From: Cheiracanthium punctorium
Taxonomy: Eukaryota > Arthropoda > Arachnida > Araneae > Cheiracanthiidae
DNA: 64,000 bases
Direction of reading: 5' to 3'
Assembly (NCBI GenBank): GCA_038373885.1
Contig: JAWZYV010019541.1
Coordinates: 496,001-560,000, forward strand
Shown: piece by piece, positions 1 to 10,720 of the stretch
How positions within the stretch are numbered: position 1 is the stretch's first letter
How the letters are laid out: each line of letters begins with the position of its first letter
The notes under the pieces: model-generated
The model's database searches: none
The model's input: only the letters and a program-made list of their open reading frames with translations
Told to the model about the DNA's origin: nothing
Translations under genes and position numbers: made by a program

Positions 1-30
1 ACTGTGCTATTCTGAACCGTCTTGGTGATC
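1..30 (-). repeat. Partial copy of a dispersed terminal repeat
   Basis: Read on the minus strand, the window start contains CCAAGACGGTTCAGAAT, nearly the same word as in the inverted terminal repeats at 22,071 and 33,836. It is probably the edge of another copy of that family, cut by the window boundary. The match is only about 25 bases, so this is tentative. Confidence 0.3.
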
Positions 31-184
31 GTACCATGGCAGTGGGACGAGGAAGGTCTTGAGTTGTTTAGTTATAGTTATATAACAAGTACCACTGGAT
101 TATGATGACACTAACAAAATTGCTATTCTTCCACACTAGTGCTTAAAATATAACAAAAGACAAACAAATACCAATACTACCCTT

Positions 185-420
185 TTTTGTGTCGTGGGAT
201 AAGTCCAATTATCTACAGTCCAGATCTAGGCCTATGGGTGGGGTGCCCTCCGTGACGGTCTTTCTTAGGGATCGTAATCCGTATCCACGCTAAGTTTCGG
301 TAAAAACTACGGAAAACTCTGAACGGTTAGGTCGATGGACGCGACCTGGTTTTGAACCAGGCACCTTCAGTCTTCCAGTTCAAAGCGCTAGCGCTATGCA
401 ACTAGTAGGGTACCTTTTTT
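185..420 (-). repeat. tRNA-derived SINE (minus strand)
   Basis: On the minus strand there is a tRNA-like head with a B-box-like GGTTCAAAACC (348-358) downstream of an A-box-like TAGCGCTAGCGC region. A longer unrelated body continues to about 185. This is the layout of a tRNA-derived SINE (pol III promoter head plus tail). The cloverleaf is not intact, so it is not a working tRNA gene. Confidence 0.45.
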
Positions 421-431
421 TATGTTCTAGG

Positions 432-836
432 CAGAGGTTCCCAAACTTTTTTTTGCGGTGGCACCCTTGTCAACAATTGGCTAAGAACAATTCGCGGCAC
501 GCATGAAGGTTAGAAAATGTTTGGATGTATTATGAACTACTTATTTTATGCTGTTTATAGAACTAACTATCAAGAAAGTGCTCTCTTGGAGATAAGGGAT
601 ATAGAATTTTGACATCCCCATCCATTTCAGGGAGTTTCTGTAAAAGAGAGGCTACTGGACACAGAGCTGTCACGAACTTTTTTACTATCGCCCACTTGGT
701 CATCGGCTTGGCTAACTTTTTAGTGGGACACAGGTTCATAGGAAATTACTTGATTATACTCCACCAAAACTCTTATCTTGATTTTCAACATGGCACCCCT
801 GGTATGGGTGCCACGGCACACAGTTTGGGAACCTCT
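432..836. mobile_element. hAT-type MITE, 405 bp
   Basis: The termini are inverted: CAGAGGTTCCCAAACT at the left and its complement at the right end (about 821-837), both followed inward by a GGCACCC-type subterminal block. The flanking 8-mers gttctagg (424-431) and gttcttgg (837-844) differ at one base, fitting the 8-bp target duplication of hAT elements. CAGNGGTTC termini are typical of Charlie-like hATs. There is no transposase coding; the open frame inside is incidental. Confidence 0.75.
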
Positions 837-844
837 GTTCTTGG

Positions 845-2060
845 GTAATTCTTGCATAAATAAATAACTTGTTTGTATATGCAGTCACTTTGTTTCCTGC
901 TTCTGTCTTCAACAAAACAGCCCCATTTCACTGTCCAAATACATTAAGTGATAAAGCATTATATAAATCTTTTCATTTGAAATTATTGAATTAAAAATTT
1001 AATTTCATTTGAAAAATTTTTGGAAATTTAAATCACTCTAGAAGACAAATTCATCAGAGTATTCTGAGATTATATTACGATAATTTACATTATGATAAAA
1101 TTACTCTGAGTAATTCTGAGTATTCTGAGTAATTTTCAAATAATACAGACGTTAAATCTTTTGTATAGATTTGTGATGATCATCCACCCATACAGTGCAT
1201 AAAATTATGTTATTACTGTAAATAAATTTCAGAAGAATTTGATCAACTGTTTTCCTTAATGAGAATATTTTGCAAGATTATTACCGAGAATTGTACATTA
1301 CATACAAGTGCAATTTACTACAGACAACTAAACTTTCAAATGCTACTTTCTGTAGAGTATTAAATCGATGTCACTAAACTCAGTGTTCATATAGATTTAG
1401 AGAGTCAAATAAACACTCTGTTTAGACAAAACATAATTTATTGGGATAAATACTAAATATTATAGCAGACAGGAATTTTACAGAGCTTAAGAAAGTGTAG
1501 AAACACATAAATCAGAATTCACAATCAAACAACATAAATGCTAAATAATATCAGGTTAATACTTGTAACAGACTACAGAAGTCTGAAAACACAAATCAAT
1601 CAATATGTAGCTAAATATAAGTAATTCATATTAATACACTAATACACACACATCAATTTTTTTAATTAACTGCCACAGGAGAGTGACATTAATTTTAAAA
1701 GAAAAATATGGTTTTTGGAATGAAGTTCAACACAAAATTAAAACATTTGGCACGATGCTAATACAAGGGGTGCATTAGTATACGACAAACTCGTTGTACG
1801 AGTTTTCGTAAGAAAACTGGAATGCGTGTGTTTAGTGCTGTCAGTGGTTATCAGTTTCTTGGACTTTACAAACAGCTTCAGTTTATTTAGTTTTGTCGCC
1901 AAGGAGACGTGTTTGTTTACAATTCGCAAATGCGAAAATTCGTTCCATTTGCATAACTATTGTGCTTCTATCAACAAGTGACAACCACGTGATTTCAGTA
2001 ACTGTCTTATTTCGTTGCATCTAGACGTTTTCTTGCTACCCTCTCGTATTTTATAAAATA
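845..2060. other. AT-rich stretch without recognised features
   Basis: I see no convincing coding frame, inverted termini or RNA gene here. Around 1,100-1,135 there is a short repetition of the word TTCTGAGTA. The last 200 bases could be 5' sequence of the integrase-like remnant that follows. Confidence 0.4.
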
Positions 2061-2067
2061 TTGAATA

Positions 2068-2829
2068 ATGTCCGGTATGCTTGAGCGTTTTAATTCCAAA
2101 TTAGTTAATATTATGGAGACTAAGAAGGCAAACAGTGATTTTCTGACGAAAGAAAGATATGATAATTTGTTTTAAAAAGTGAATAATAGTAAATTAGTAG
2201 TTAAGTTGTATATCACCTAATTGATATTTTTACTATATTTGGAGCTCCCAATGAACCGCGAAGTGACAACGGTAGTGAGTTTAGTAACAAAATCGTAGAA
2301 GAAGCTTGAGCAATGTGGCCATATCAGAAAACTGTGCACAGAAAACTTAGGAACAGCCAGACTCAAGGTTCGGTTGAACGTGCAAACCAGGATATTGAAA
2401 ATATGCTAAGTTCTTGAGTGGAAAGCAGTCACACCAGTAAATGGTCATAAGGGTTACGTTTTGTGCATGAACAAATAATCCCGGACGTTGGCAGAGCAAG
2501 AAGTGATCCCCGAAATTTATTAGAGTTGATATTAGAAGTTTAAAATGAAGAGTTTTATCAGTTAGGAACGAAACAAGGAAACTTTCACAGTTGTATACCA
2601 GAAATCAATTCACAATTTGTGAAGAAAAAAAAATATTTTGCTTGACGATGTTCCAGATCTAGCAATATCACTTCGAGAATGCGTTAGAAAGACATTTCTT
2701 TCTGGAGGTCAGGTATATCAGAGATGTGTTTGTAAGGAACAATGCGAATCTGATAAGTGCAAATGTAAAAAATGTGGCAAACAATGTAATTCTAAATGTC
2801 ATAGCAGTCTAGTATGCTTAAATAAGTAA
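2068..2829 (+). pseudogene. Integrase-like (KRBA2-like) transposon protein, internally deleted
   Basis: Three segments read as one degraded protein. The N-terminus at 2,068 (MSGMLERFNSKLVNIMETKK) ends in a stop near 2,175. An rve integrase core segment from about 2,228 shows GAPNEPRSDNGSEFSNKIVEEA-type sequence and then SQTQGSVERANQDIENML, with several stops. A cysteine-rich C-terminus (2,638-2,829) carries RCVCKEQCESDKCKCKKC and a run of further cysteines. The second catalytic Asp (SDNG) and the Glu (VERAN) are visible, but the stretch that should carry the first Asp is deleted. The arrangement matches proteins that arthropod annotations call KRAB-A domain-containing protein 2-like, which are transposon-derived integrases. 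It cannot encode an active enzyme. I did not find its termini. Confidence 0.75.
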
Positions 2830-3856
2830 ACTTAAAATATTTAGTAATTTGTAGTAAAAGCATTTAACGTTCTTTGAAAAAAATGTGTGTGTGTGGGTTT
2901 TTTTTTTCTCTTGAAAATGGGTTCAGTTTGTTTTTATATGTAACTTCTTCAGTTTGTTTTTTTATGTGCATCTGTTTTGTACAAGTTCATGTAAATTATA
3001 TTTTTTTCATTTCACTACACCTGTCAGTCCCTTATTCAAATTTCGTTCAGACTAAATAAATGTATGTAACTTAAAATAACGATTTATTGACTTTTTAATT
3101 GTAAAATATAAAATATTGTAATTCGTGGTCTCTTACGCCATAGTGGCCAACGAAAAAATATACTTCTGAGTAGTAACTACACACACAAAAAAAAAAAAAA
3201 ACTGTACTCTATTGTACTGGCCCAATCAGTCGTATTTATCACATTTACCATTACGAGTTGGGAATTATGCAAAAAATCCGGTTAATTTGATAAATTTTCA
3301 AATATTTATCATATTTACCGTATTTAGTAGTGATTATGTATAATTACCAGCTATTATATATAATCACCACTTTATTACTTTTACCGTAACATAGATATAG
3401 ATAATCATGGAAGGCCTGGGAGAAGGGAAAAAGTGGCCGAAAATTGTGCAAAATATAAAATAACTCAAAAACTATTATCTATCTATCACTCTATTTGATC
3501 CAGATCCGTCGAACGGTCTGGGCGCCTATAGCGAACAGACAAACAAACTTTCCTCTTTTATATATACATACAGGCACAATATGAAACTAACACAGACATT
3601 AGATGAGTAAAATCTTCCAAAATGCTGCTCGTTGGAATAAGGCTGATCGCAAGATTACAATTTTGTAGACATTGTTAACAAAATATTAAAATACCACAGA
3701 GTTCACTAGAAGAAAATCTTCCAAAATTCTGGGCTGTTGAATCAAGTTGGCCAAAAAATTAAAACTCTGGACACGATGCTAATACAATTAGAAAATAACT
3801 AAAAAGTATGATTTAAGGAGACGGAAATACAATATATACACATCAAATTACACACA
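2830..3856. other. No gene recognised
   Basis: This stretch contains GT-rich and poly-A simple sequence (about 2,886-2,910 and 3,186-3,202) and otherwise unassigned AT-rich DNA. I see no coding frame or inverted termini that I can defend. Confidence 0.4.
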
Positions 3857-4471
3857 TCAAATCACTGCAACCCCACTGGAGGCATTATAACCATGGCCGT
3901 ATGTGCATCTGCACCACCCTCTATGCACAATAACACATGTATTATAGAAGCCATCAGCATCTATATCTCCTCTTTTGCATGCTAAAGCTTTTTCTTCATT
4001 TATTGCTGCCTCCATGGTCTTTTGGGAACATGCTTCAATGATATCCCCTGCAGTTTTCTCTGAAGACCTGTATGTATTCTGGGATATGTATGACATACCC
4101 ATTATACTAAACTTCTCTTCCTCTTGAGAGAATCCACTGCCGGTAGACATAGCTGCTAAAACAGCAAGTTGATTCAAGCATCCTCCCTTTTTATCTGTTA
4201 CTAAATTCTCAGTATAACTGCAAAGGACTTTGTTACAAGAGGAGCGGTTGACAATCCGAGGGCGTATCTGCAGGAGCGCAGAGAGACGGTAAATCTGTTT
4301 CTTCTCCACAGGATACACTTTCAGTCATTGATATTTTTGAAACTGGAGTAGAGGTTATAACTGCAGCATTAACTGACACATTAGGGCAGTCTTCTATAGG
4401 AGTTGACAAAAAAGAAGGAAGCAAATGTAATTCATCGTTTTCACCTAATTCACTTCCAGTCATAGACCTGT

Positions 4472-5520
4472 AAAGAAAGGGAAAAAAAAATTAAAAAATG
4501 AAGTTGCTGAAACATCAGATATTTTAAAATAAAGTGCATAATCTATAGAATTAAATTAATGATTTATAATAGATGAATTTTTCTAAGGGATTTATTCTAA
4601 AAGTGAAATTAGATTTTATAGGAAATTATTAACAGGCTGTGTATGTTAAATTTCTTATATTCTGTCATGCCCATGTATTTTTCAAGTAAATTATTGAATA
4701 AAAGCTTGATTCTCAATCTCTGTTTCAGTAGTAAAAAGTTGTTATCACCCATAAATGAATACTTTCAAGAAATTATTAAAGGTTCATGATGTCCTACAAG
4801 TTCTTTACAGCTATATGAATTTTTTGGCAAAAAAAAATCTGGAATGGCTCTAGTTGATTGCCCGAACACTTTATATTTTCCAGGATTGATTTTTTTTTTT
4901 TTAATAAATTTCATTCAACGCTCTCGGATCTAGTGTTCATGCACTAGTGCACTTAAAATGGTTTGAGTGTATAGGCCAAAATGCATAAGAATGTCGTTTT
5001 TTAGACTTGTAAAAAATGTGGAGATGTAATGAATAGTGATTTGGCCAAATAGCCGAATATTAATTTATTTTAAATTTCATTTTAATTGCAAATAAAATAT
5101 TGCTTTTCAATTTTGTAATTTTACTAAATAAAGACTAATTAAAATTCATTTTACATTATTTGTAGGTACTTAAAAACACACAACACTATGTTATCAATGA
5201 AACTAAAAAAATCTTGGTCATGAAAAAAATATATTTTACAGAGTAAACACTATAATGACAGCATAATTATATTTTGAAATATTCATAATTTAATGAATAC
5301 CAGCTGGAACCCGTCGAAATGGATGGTCACTTTATTGACGTTTATTAATGTTTCAGAAATAGATGGGAACGATTAGGAATGTCACAAAGGTCTTGAACAA
5401 AACAGATAGGAACAATCGAAAAGCGAAGCAGATGTGACATGACAGGTGACAAAGTAAAGAAAAAGTTTCGTGCCAGTTCTTACTTTAGCAACTGTACGAT
5501 GGCGGTGATATGATTCAAAT
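4472..5520. other. Intron-like AT-rich DNA
   Basis: This lies inside the proposed intron of the Mutator-like pseudogene. I recognise no independent feature beyond homopolymer runs. Confidence 0.35.
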
Positions 5521-5524
5521 GTTA

Positions 5525-5790
5525 AAAATTTGTTTTACTGCCCAACCATGCTTTGACGACCACAGCGTCTTTGGTGCGGAAGCATATTCCTTGGCCAGGT
5601 GGTCAGCCTGACACAAGCTCCATGTTTTTTAACTCCAACAAAGCTTGGTACTCATTTTATCGAACCACTAAAGGGATGAAAGGCTGAGCCAAATTCGCCA
5701 AACTAGGGAATCGAACCCTGGACCTATGACACCCCTACTAGCAATTTCGCTCTGGCCCTCCCTGCTAAGCGCGGGCCCCCAAACAGAAAA
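5525..5790 (-). repeat. tRNA-derived SINE (minus strand)
   Basis: Read on the minus strand it starts near 5,785 with a tRNA-like head and contains a perfect pol III B box, GGTTCGATTCC (complement of 5,707-5,717). An unrelated body runs on to about 5,525 and ends in GCAGTAAAACAAATTTTT. Homopurine sequence flanks it. It is embedded in the intron of the Mutator-like pseudogene. Confidence 0.6.
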
Positions 5791-7048
5791 AAAGAAAGAA
5801 AATTTTTATAAAAATGCTATACTGATAGCACTTGAATGAAGTTTGACACATAAAAATTTTTTTGCAGCTGCAATTGTGCCCCAGAAGGCTTCAAAACACT
5901 TCATTTTAAATGTAGTTCTCAAAATTTTTTCAGTTAGGGTTCCCGAATGAACAAGGGATTAATTTATAAAATGACGCATATTAATTAATAGATCAATATT
6001 TTAATAATGCATTAATTATCAATCATAATTAATGAATAATAACATCATACCTCCCCCCCATACCCCAAAAGTTAACACATCCTATTATTTATCAGTTGCG
6101 CAATAACCCAGGCCCCCCTTCTGTTGAGACGGGCGTGCCCCTACCCTCCCAGTCAGGGCCTGTTGAGGAGTTACCTGTTCAGGAAAATATTGCTAAATTC
6201 CATGCAATTAACATTTTGTTGTAGTGTTTTGCATCCCCGAAACACTCTAAATTTTTATTTAATGCAATTAAATTCTTTAAAAAGGAAAGGCTTTTTAAAA
6301 TGTTATCCTAAAATTATTAAAAGTTCTTTCGCGTCACTGTCTTACGTTGAGAGGGGGAAAAAAATGAATCTCTACTTATTATAAAAGAAGATGTCTATGT
6401 ATGCAGATATTACAGAAACGTAAACTACCAAATTTGGTACACAGGATGTTTTAAACATGAAATTATGCACTTTGAAGTGATGTTTTCAAAAATTTGATCT
6501 AGAAATCTTGTTTTATGCAAGTTTTCACATTTTTTTAAATTTAATTCATAGTAATGGCCGTACATTTTTTTTTTTTTTTTTTAAATCTCGAATAATGCTG
6601 ACATAGTTTTTGTTAATCATTCTACAGTTCAAGCATGGTGGCACGAGGATTTTTTGTTTAAATGCATGCAGCACTTCTTGTATTTAACAGAAGAATTGTC
6701 AATTTCATTTTCTCAATAAGAATGCTTACGCATAAGGGAAATTGAAATTCTTTACAAACCTAGCTAGTCATCTTACACATGAAATGGACATATATTCCTT
6801 CTGTTTACTAGGAGTGACCGTACAAACATCAAAAAGGAGCACAATTTTATGCTCTAGATCCAGTTTTTTTAGTTCAAAATGATTCTTCTTTGAGGATGGT
6901 GCCCTAGTGGGATGCCTACAGTGCCCGGCTGCCCCTGCTGTTTACAAAGTAACACTGTTTACCAGTTTTTTAACTGTTTTGTGAATTTCTGGAAAGAAGA
7001 TGAATTCTGCACACATTTGGTTCCAGTAACAATTATAATTAATTAAAA
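5791..7048. other. No gene recognised
   Basis: AT-rich DNA with poly-C and poly-T runs. The reading frame at 6,124-6,384 has no recognisable domain and no splice context, so I treat it as noise. Confidence 0.35.
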
Positions 7049-7056
7049 ACTCCTGA

Positions 7057-7229
7057 GGTACTTACGTATTATATCGGCGGTCCGCCAAGACAAGCGATTT
7101 TTTGCCGAAATAAATGCCGGGCACATGAAAATTATTAATGGTATTGAATACGATTGGCAACAGTTTGGCAACTCATTTGACGAAAAAACAGTTTGGCGGG
7201 AATGACCGCTGGGATAATACGTAAGTACC
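7057..7229. mobile_element. 173-bp MITE, copy 1
   Basis: Inverted termini GGTACTTACGTATTAT...ATAATACGTAAGTACC are flanked by a perfect 8-bp direct repeat, actcctga (7,049-7,056 and 7,230-7,237). A closely similar copy lies at 19,893-20,064. The 8-bp duplication suggests hAT-type mobilisation. There is no coding. Confidence 0.85.
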
Positions 7230-7310
7230 ACTCCTGACTCAATAAAAAGCCTAGAGACTTATTCACATTTCAAGGTTTTTTGTTTTATTGAAAATTGCTG
7301 TAGATGGAAC

Positions 7311-7763
7311 CAGGCCCTGATTACCGCACAAGCCAACTAGGCCGCAGCCTAGGGCCCCCAAATTTTAGTGGCCTCAAAATGACTAAAATAGTTTTACCAT
7401 TCTAAAAAAAATGTGTTCTGCTAAATTTTAACAGTACTGAAATTAGATAAAGAGATGCACTTTGACAAGACATACCGTTCAGCAAAATGTGGTTTGTTTA
7501 CACTGTAGTCAGGGATAACGTGACAACATTTAATTTTGAACATAACTGCATCAATAATTTGTGAAATTTAAGTTAAAAATATTTGGACAAGAGAGAGTTT
7601 GAAGCCAAATCCCCTCTTCCTGCCCATACATATCATTCAAAAGAAATTCCCCAGTGACTACATTTGGTTAAAAAAAAAAAAATTAAATAAAGGTATGACT
7701 GTACAGGGCGTCCCAAAATAGTACCCTTAGCCTGAGGCCTCACAATTTTTTAGTCAGGCTCTG
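7311..7763. mobile_element. hAT-type MITE, 453 bp
   Basis: The termini CAGGCCCTGATTA and (complement) CAGAGCCTGACTA form imperfect inverted repeats. The 8-bp direct repeat gatggaac flanks it exactly (7,303-7,310 and 7,764-7,771). No coding remains. Confidence 0.8.
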
Positions 7764-7771
7764 GATGGAAC

Positions 7772-8004
7772 AAGTTAAAATTTTACATACAAATTTGTTT
7801 ATAACAATAATAAAACATGGTGACTTATGTAAATCACCTTAAGTTTCAAGTGCAGCAACTATATATACAAAAATAATAGTAATAATGGCAGGTGCATTTT
7901 TAAAACAGCTAACAGAGTTCGTTAAATTCAAAATTTAAAGTTGCTCACAAGAATTTAATTATCGACAAAAATATTTACTAAAATAAGAAACATTTTGCAC
8001 CACC

Positions 8005-8035
<31 letters not shown>

Positions 8036-8235
8036 GACACCCATTATAGAAATTTTCAGTTACAGTAAAGTACACAAATAAATTATCACACGCAGTATCA
8101 TAAAAACAAATAGTATATATTTTGCCTGGTGGCGTTTTTGACGACTAATTAAAGGTCGTTATAGAAACTATTACAGAAACTATTTATTATTGTTATTTTT
8201 TTCATAATAGAGCAAAATATAAGAATATTGCTTAC
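7772..8235. other. Intron-like DNA with a poly-T run
   Basis: This lies inside the proposed intron of the Mutator-like pseudogene. A T tract of about 24 bases sits near 8,012-8,034. No other feature is supported. Confidence 0.35.
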
Positions 8236-8328
8236 CTTTGAATGTCTTTTTCGGATTTCCTCCGCTTTCGCTGAGCTACTGACTGCTTGCCACGTTTCTT
8301 TGGGCGATTTCTATTTCGGCTTTTACTG

Positions 8329-9576
8329 CCCTAGTAGCAATAACCCATCGGTCGATGAGAGGCGGGTGAGTTAAATCCGAGGAGAAGGAGCAATGGCCGA
8401 TCACGGCTTTTCATTCAAAAAAGGGGAAATTTCATCGGCAACTGGTACAAAATGCCCGCTCGGGGATCCATAAAGCCGATCATCGTTTCCCGATGACTCC
8501 GATGAAATAACGAAAAGAAACCGATAAACTGTTTAAAATATATTTGTTAATAAAAAGTAAACCACTGGCAGCAAAATTTTCAAAAAATGTCCGTTCTGTT
8601 TATTATGTTTTCGTTTTTTGTATGCTAAATTTCCGTTTTTCTGAAAAAAAAAATCACCCTTCCCCGGGCCCGAACCCTGAGCGTGTTGATTACGAGATAA
8701 GTGCGCTACCCCATGACCATCGAATCTTGCTATGTGTATGGCAAAGTGTGAAGTATCGGTTATTTTAGTCTCAGATTGGGACTTTGGGTGAAATTTTGAC
8801 GAAGTGTTGTTCAGCTATTATTAATAATAGTCAAATTATTCGATTGGTAAGAAATCAATTTCACTTTTTACCAATGTTTGTAAGCAGCAACAACATTCAT
8901 AATTAATAATTAAAAAACAATATTGCCAATTGTATAAGAATTTTAGTGTGATTTTAACTTTCATATTTCTTGGATAACTTTTAAAAATTAACTATTTCTC
9001 TCCTTGCTGTTTACATTAAAGAGGTTTCAAAAGAGTTACTCATTGTAATGAAGTTTCCATTTTTCTTATAATGCAGCTGACGCTCAAATAGATTTTCTTT
9101 TCTTTTTTTTAAACACATTTTTTTAATTATTTAAATATTACAAACGTTTTTTATATAATAAATACTTACATTTTTTTTGTAAATATTTCTTTTCAAATTT
9201 AAATTTTGTGGGAGGGGGCAAGGGGGAGGATACCACCCCCCTGCCCCCTCCCAACCCCAATACAAGAAATTTGAAGTAAATTATGCGTTTAATTCAAGAA
9301 TTGTTAAAATTTCCCTTAGATTAGAAAAGGCACATTAAACCACTGGGACACCTACAAGGCCCGATGACTATAGAGCTGCAGTTTCGGATAAGATATTGTT
9401 TTTCGGTTTCCCATCGGCGAAACTGCTCGTCTAGATCACTTCTATCCATGAATGAAAATTCATCTATTGCAGAAAAATAAAAGTGCACTTGCCGATAACT
9501 GTATTCGACGAGCCGATGAGTTAACGATGAGTCGATGAACGACCGAGCAGAAAACAAGCAGTCATTGCTACTAGGG
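8329..9576. mobile_element. 1.25-kb DNA element with CCCTAGTAGCAAT termini
   Basis: The ends CCCTAGTAGCAATAACC and (complement) CCCTAGTAGCAATGACT are inverted. Both subterminal regions are crowded with CCGATG/CATCGG words (about 8,345-8,525 and 9,358-9,542), as expected for transposase-binding arrays. The flanking dinucleotide tg is present on both sides (8,327-8,328 and 9,577-9,578). Removing the element and one tg restores an open frame in exon 1 of the Mutator-like pseudogene, which supports the boundaries. Superfamily is uncertain. The minus-strand frame 9,557-9,321 consists mostly of these subterminal motifs. Confidence 0.6.
8655..8735 (-). repeat. tRNA-like fragment (probable SINE head)
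   Basis: On the minus strand the sequence has an A-box-like GGTCATGGGGTAGCGCAC, an anticodon-loop-like CTCGTAA, and a B box GGTTCGGGCCC. A full cloverleaf does not close properly, so it is a tRNA-derived SINE head or tRNA pseudogene rather than a functional tRNA. It lies inside the 8,329-9,576 element. Confidence 0.45.
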
Positions 9577-9694
9577 TGGTGTCTTTAGGAAACATTGTCC
9601 AGTTGAATTGTAATAGATACGTTTGAAAAATACAGGTTTACAAAGAATGTGATATAATAATTCACAAACGTAAAAAGAATCCTCAAATATCAAC

Positions 9695-9760
9695 ACGGAA
9701 GCTATACGGCCACGCTTTCTAGGCTGATTTTTAGTTTGGCTTCCACTCGAACATTTCGAA
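9695..9760 (-). pseudogene. Second degenerate copy of the basic leader exon
   Basis: On the minus strand one frame encodes SSGSQTKNQPRKRGRIAS. It aligns at DNA and protein level with the leader exon at 8,240-8,326 (SKSRNRNRPKKRGK). It lies just upstream of that exon on the same strand. It could be a tandemly duplicated first exon or a second broken copy of the same transposon family. Only about 45 bases align well. Confidence 0.4.
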
Positions 9761-10079
9761 AATATTCTCCGGTAATTATCCAATACATTTGTATTGAAAA
9801 AAAAAAAATGAGAAAGAAAACTTAAAAAACTAATAAAGTACAACTAAAATGCAAATTGTAAAACAGCAAAATCCTATAGTAAACAAAAATGCAATCGAGA
9901 TTTGGGCAAAGAATATAAATAACCACTGCGTGAAGAAGTCCAACTCTCATAGGGATAATGTAAGAGCAGAAACGCGCGCATGCGCGGCGTTGGCGGAAAC
10001 CGTGGTGGTAAAAAAAACAACTTTACAGGGCTCAAACGCAGATCCGAAACTATTTTCGCCTTTGCTTTGAGTTAGCTGG

Positions 10080-10720
10080 GAGTTATTTTCCCCCCCTTTA
10101 ATGAAGAAACGCCGTTTAAAATGCTTTCATTTATAAAATCGGGTAACGATCAACTAAATAATATTGGTATAAAAAAGTTTGATCATTGTTAAAGTTTACA
10201 CTTTTGGGAAAAAATTTATTTATGAAACTTAGGTTATTTTAATTACTATTTTGTTACGGGAATCGCTGCTTAAACTTGTTTTAATTATAAATTCGCTGAA
10301 CGATCGGCGAAATAATATTATGATTAAAGTTCAATCACAAGTGTGATTAAAGTTAGACTATTGTTAGTTTACACTTTTTGGGGAAAAAAAATTATTTATG
10401 AAACTTAGGTTATTTTAATTATTATTTTGTTACGGGAATCGCTGCTTAAACTTCTTTTAAATATAAATTCAGGAAACAATCGATGAAATAATATTGAATA
10501 TTGATTTAATCCAAATCCAGTTGTTTGAATTAACACTTTTGGGGGTAATTTGAACTTGAAGCAAGGGTTGCTATTATTATTATTTCGTAATGAGAATAGC
10601 TGTTTAAACTTATTTTAATCATAAAATCAGATGAGGATCAGTGAAATAATATTGATTTAATCAGGAATTTATATCATTGTTTAAGTTTATACTTTTAGGG
10701 TAAAAATACAGTGTTAAAAA
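10080..10720. repeat. Satellite-like tandem array, ~155-176 bp unit, about four units
   Basis: The phrase ending in TAAAATC/TAAATTC followed by a GATC/AATC word recurs at 10,133, 10,288, 10,464 and 10,622. Each is preceded by TTGTTACGGGAATCGCTG-like and TTTATGAAACTTAGGTTATT-like blocks. Units 2 and 3 are the most alike; unit 0 and the last unit are diverged. No coding potential. Confidence 0.75.

Larger units (their letters stand above)
3857..9595 (-). pseudogene. Mutator-like transposase, two exons, truncated
   Basis: Exon 2 (4,467 down to 3,857) follows a good acceptor (tttctttacag) and contains an N-terminal variable region. After one frameshift near 4,270 it reads ...CLNQLAVLAAMSTGSGFSQ... 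and ends ...CTYGHGYNASSGVAVI-stop. That last block resembles the start of the catalytic region of arthropod Mutator-like (Phantom-type) transposases, which normally continue for hundreds of residues, so this copy is 3'-truncated. Exon 1 is 8,326-8,236 plus 9,595-9,577 and encodes a very basic leader (NRPKKRGKQSVAQRKRRK) ending at a GTAAGC donor. Its phase (AG|G) joins exon 2 exactly. An ATG at 9,595-9,593 is in frame once the 8,329-9,576 insertion and one copy of a 2-bp duplication are removed. The 3.8-kb intron holds a SINE and two MITEs. Family assignment is from memory of motifs; the exon join is directly visible. Confidence 0.6.

Noticed and set aside
609..848. 79-residue open frame on the plus strand
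   Set aside because: It lies entirely within the hAT MITE and reads through its right terminus; no protein homology is recognisable.
8655..8735. Functional tRNA gene (CGT anticodon)
   Set aside because: A and B boxes are present but the anticodon and acceptor stems do not pair properly, and it sits inside a transposon. Called SINE/tRNA-like instead.
9321..9557. 78-residue minus-strand frame
   Set aside because: It consists largely of translated CCGATG subterminal motifs of a DNA element.
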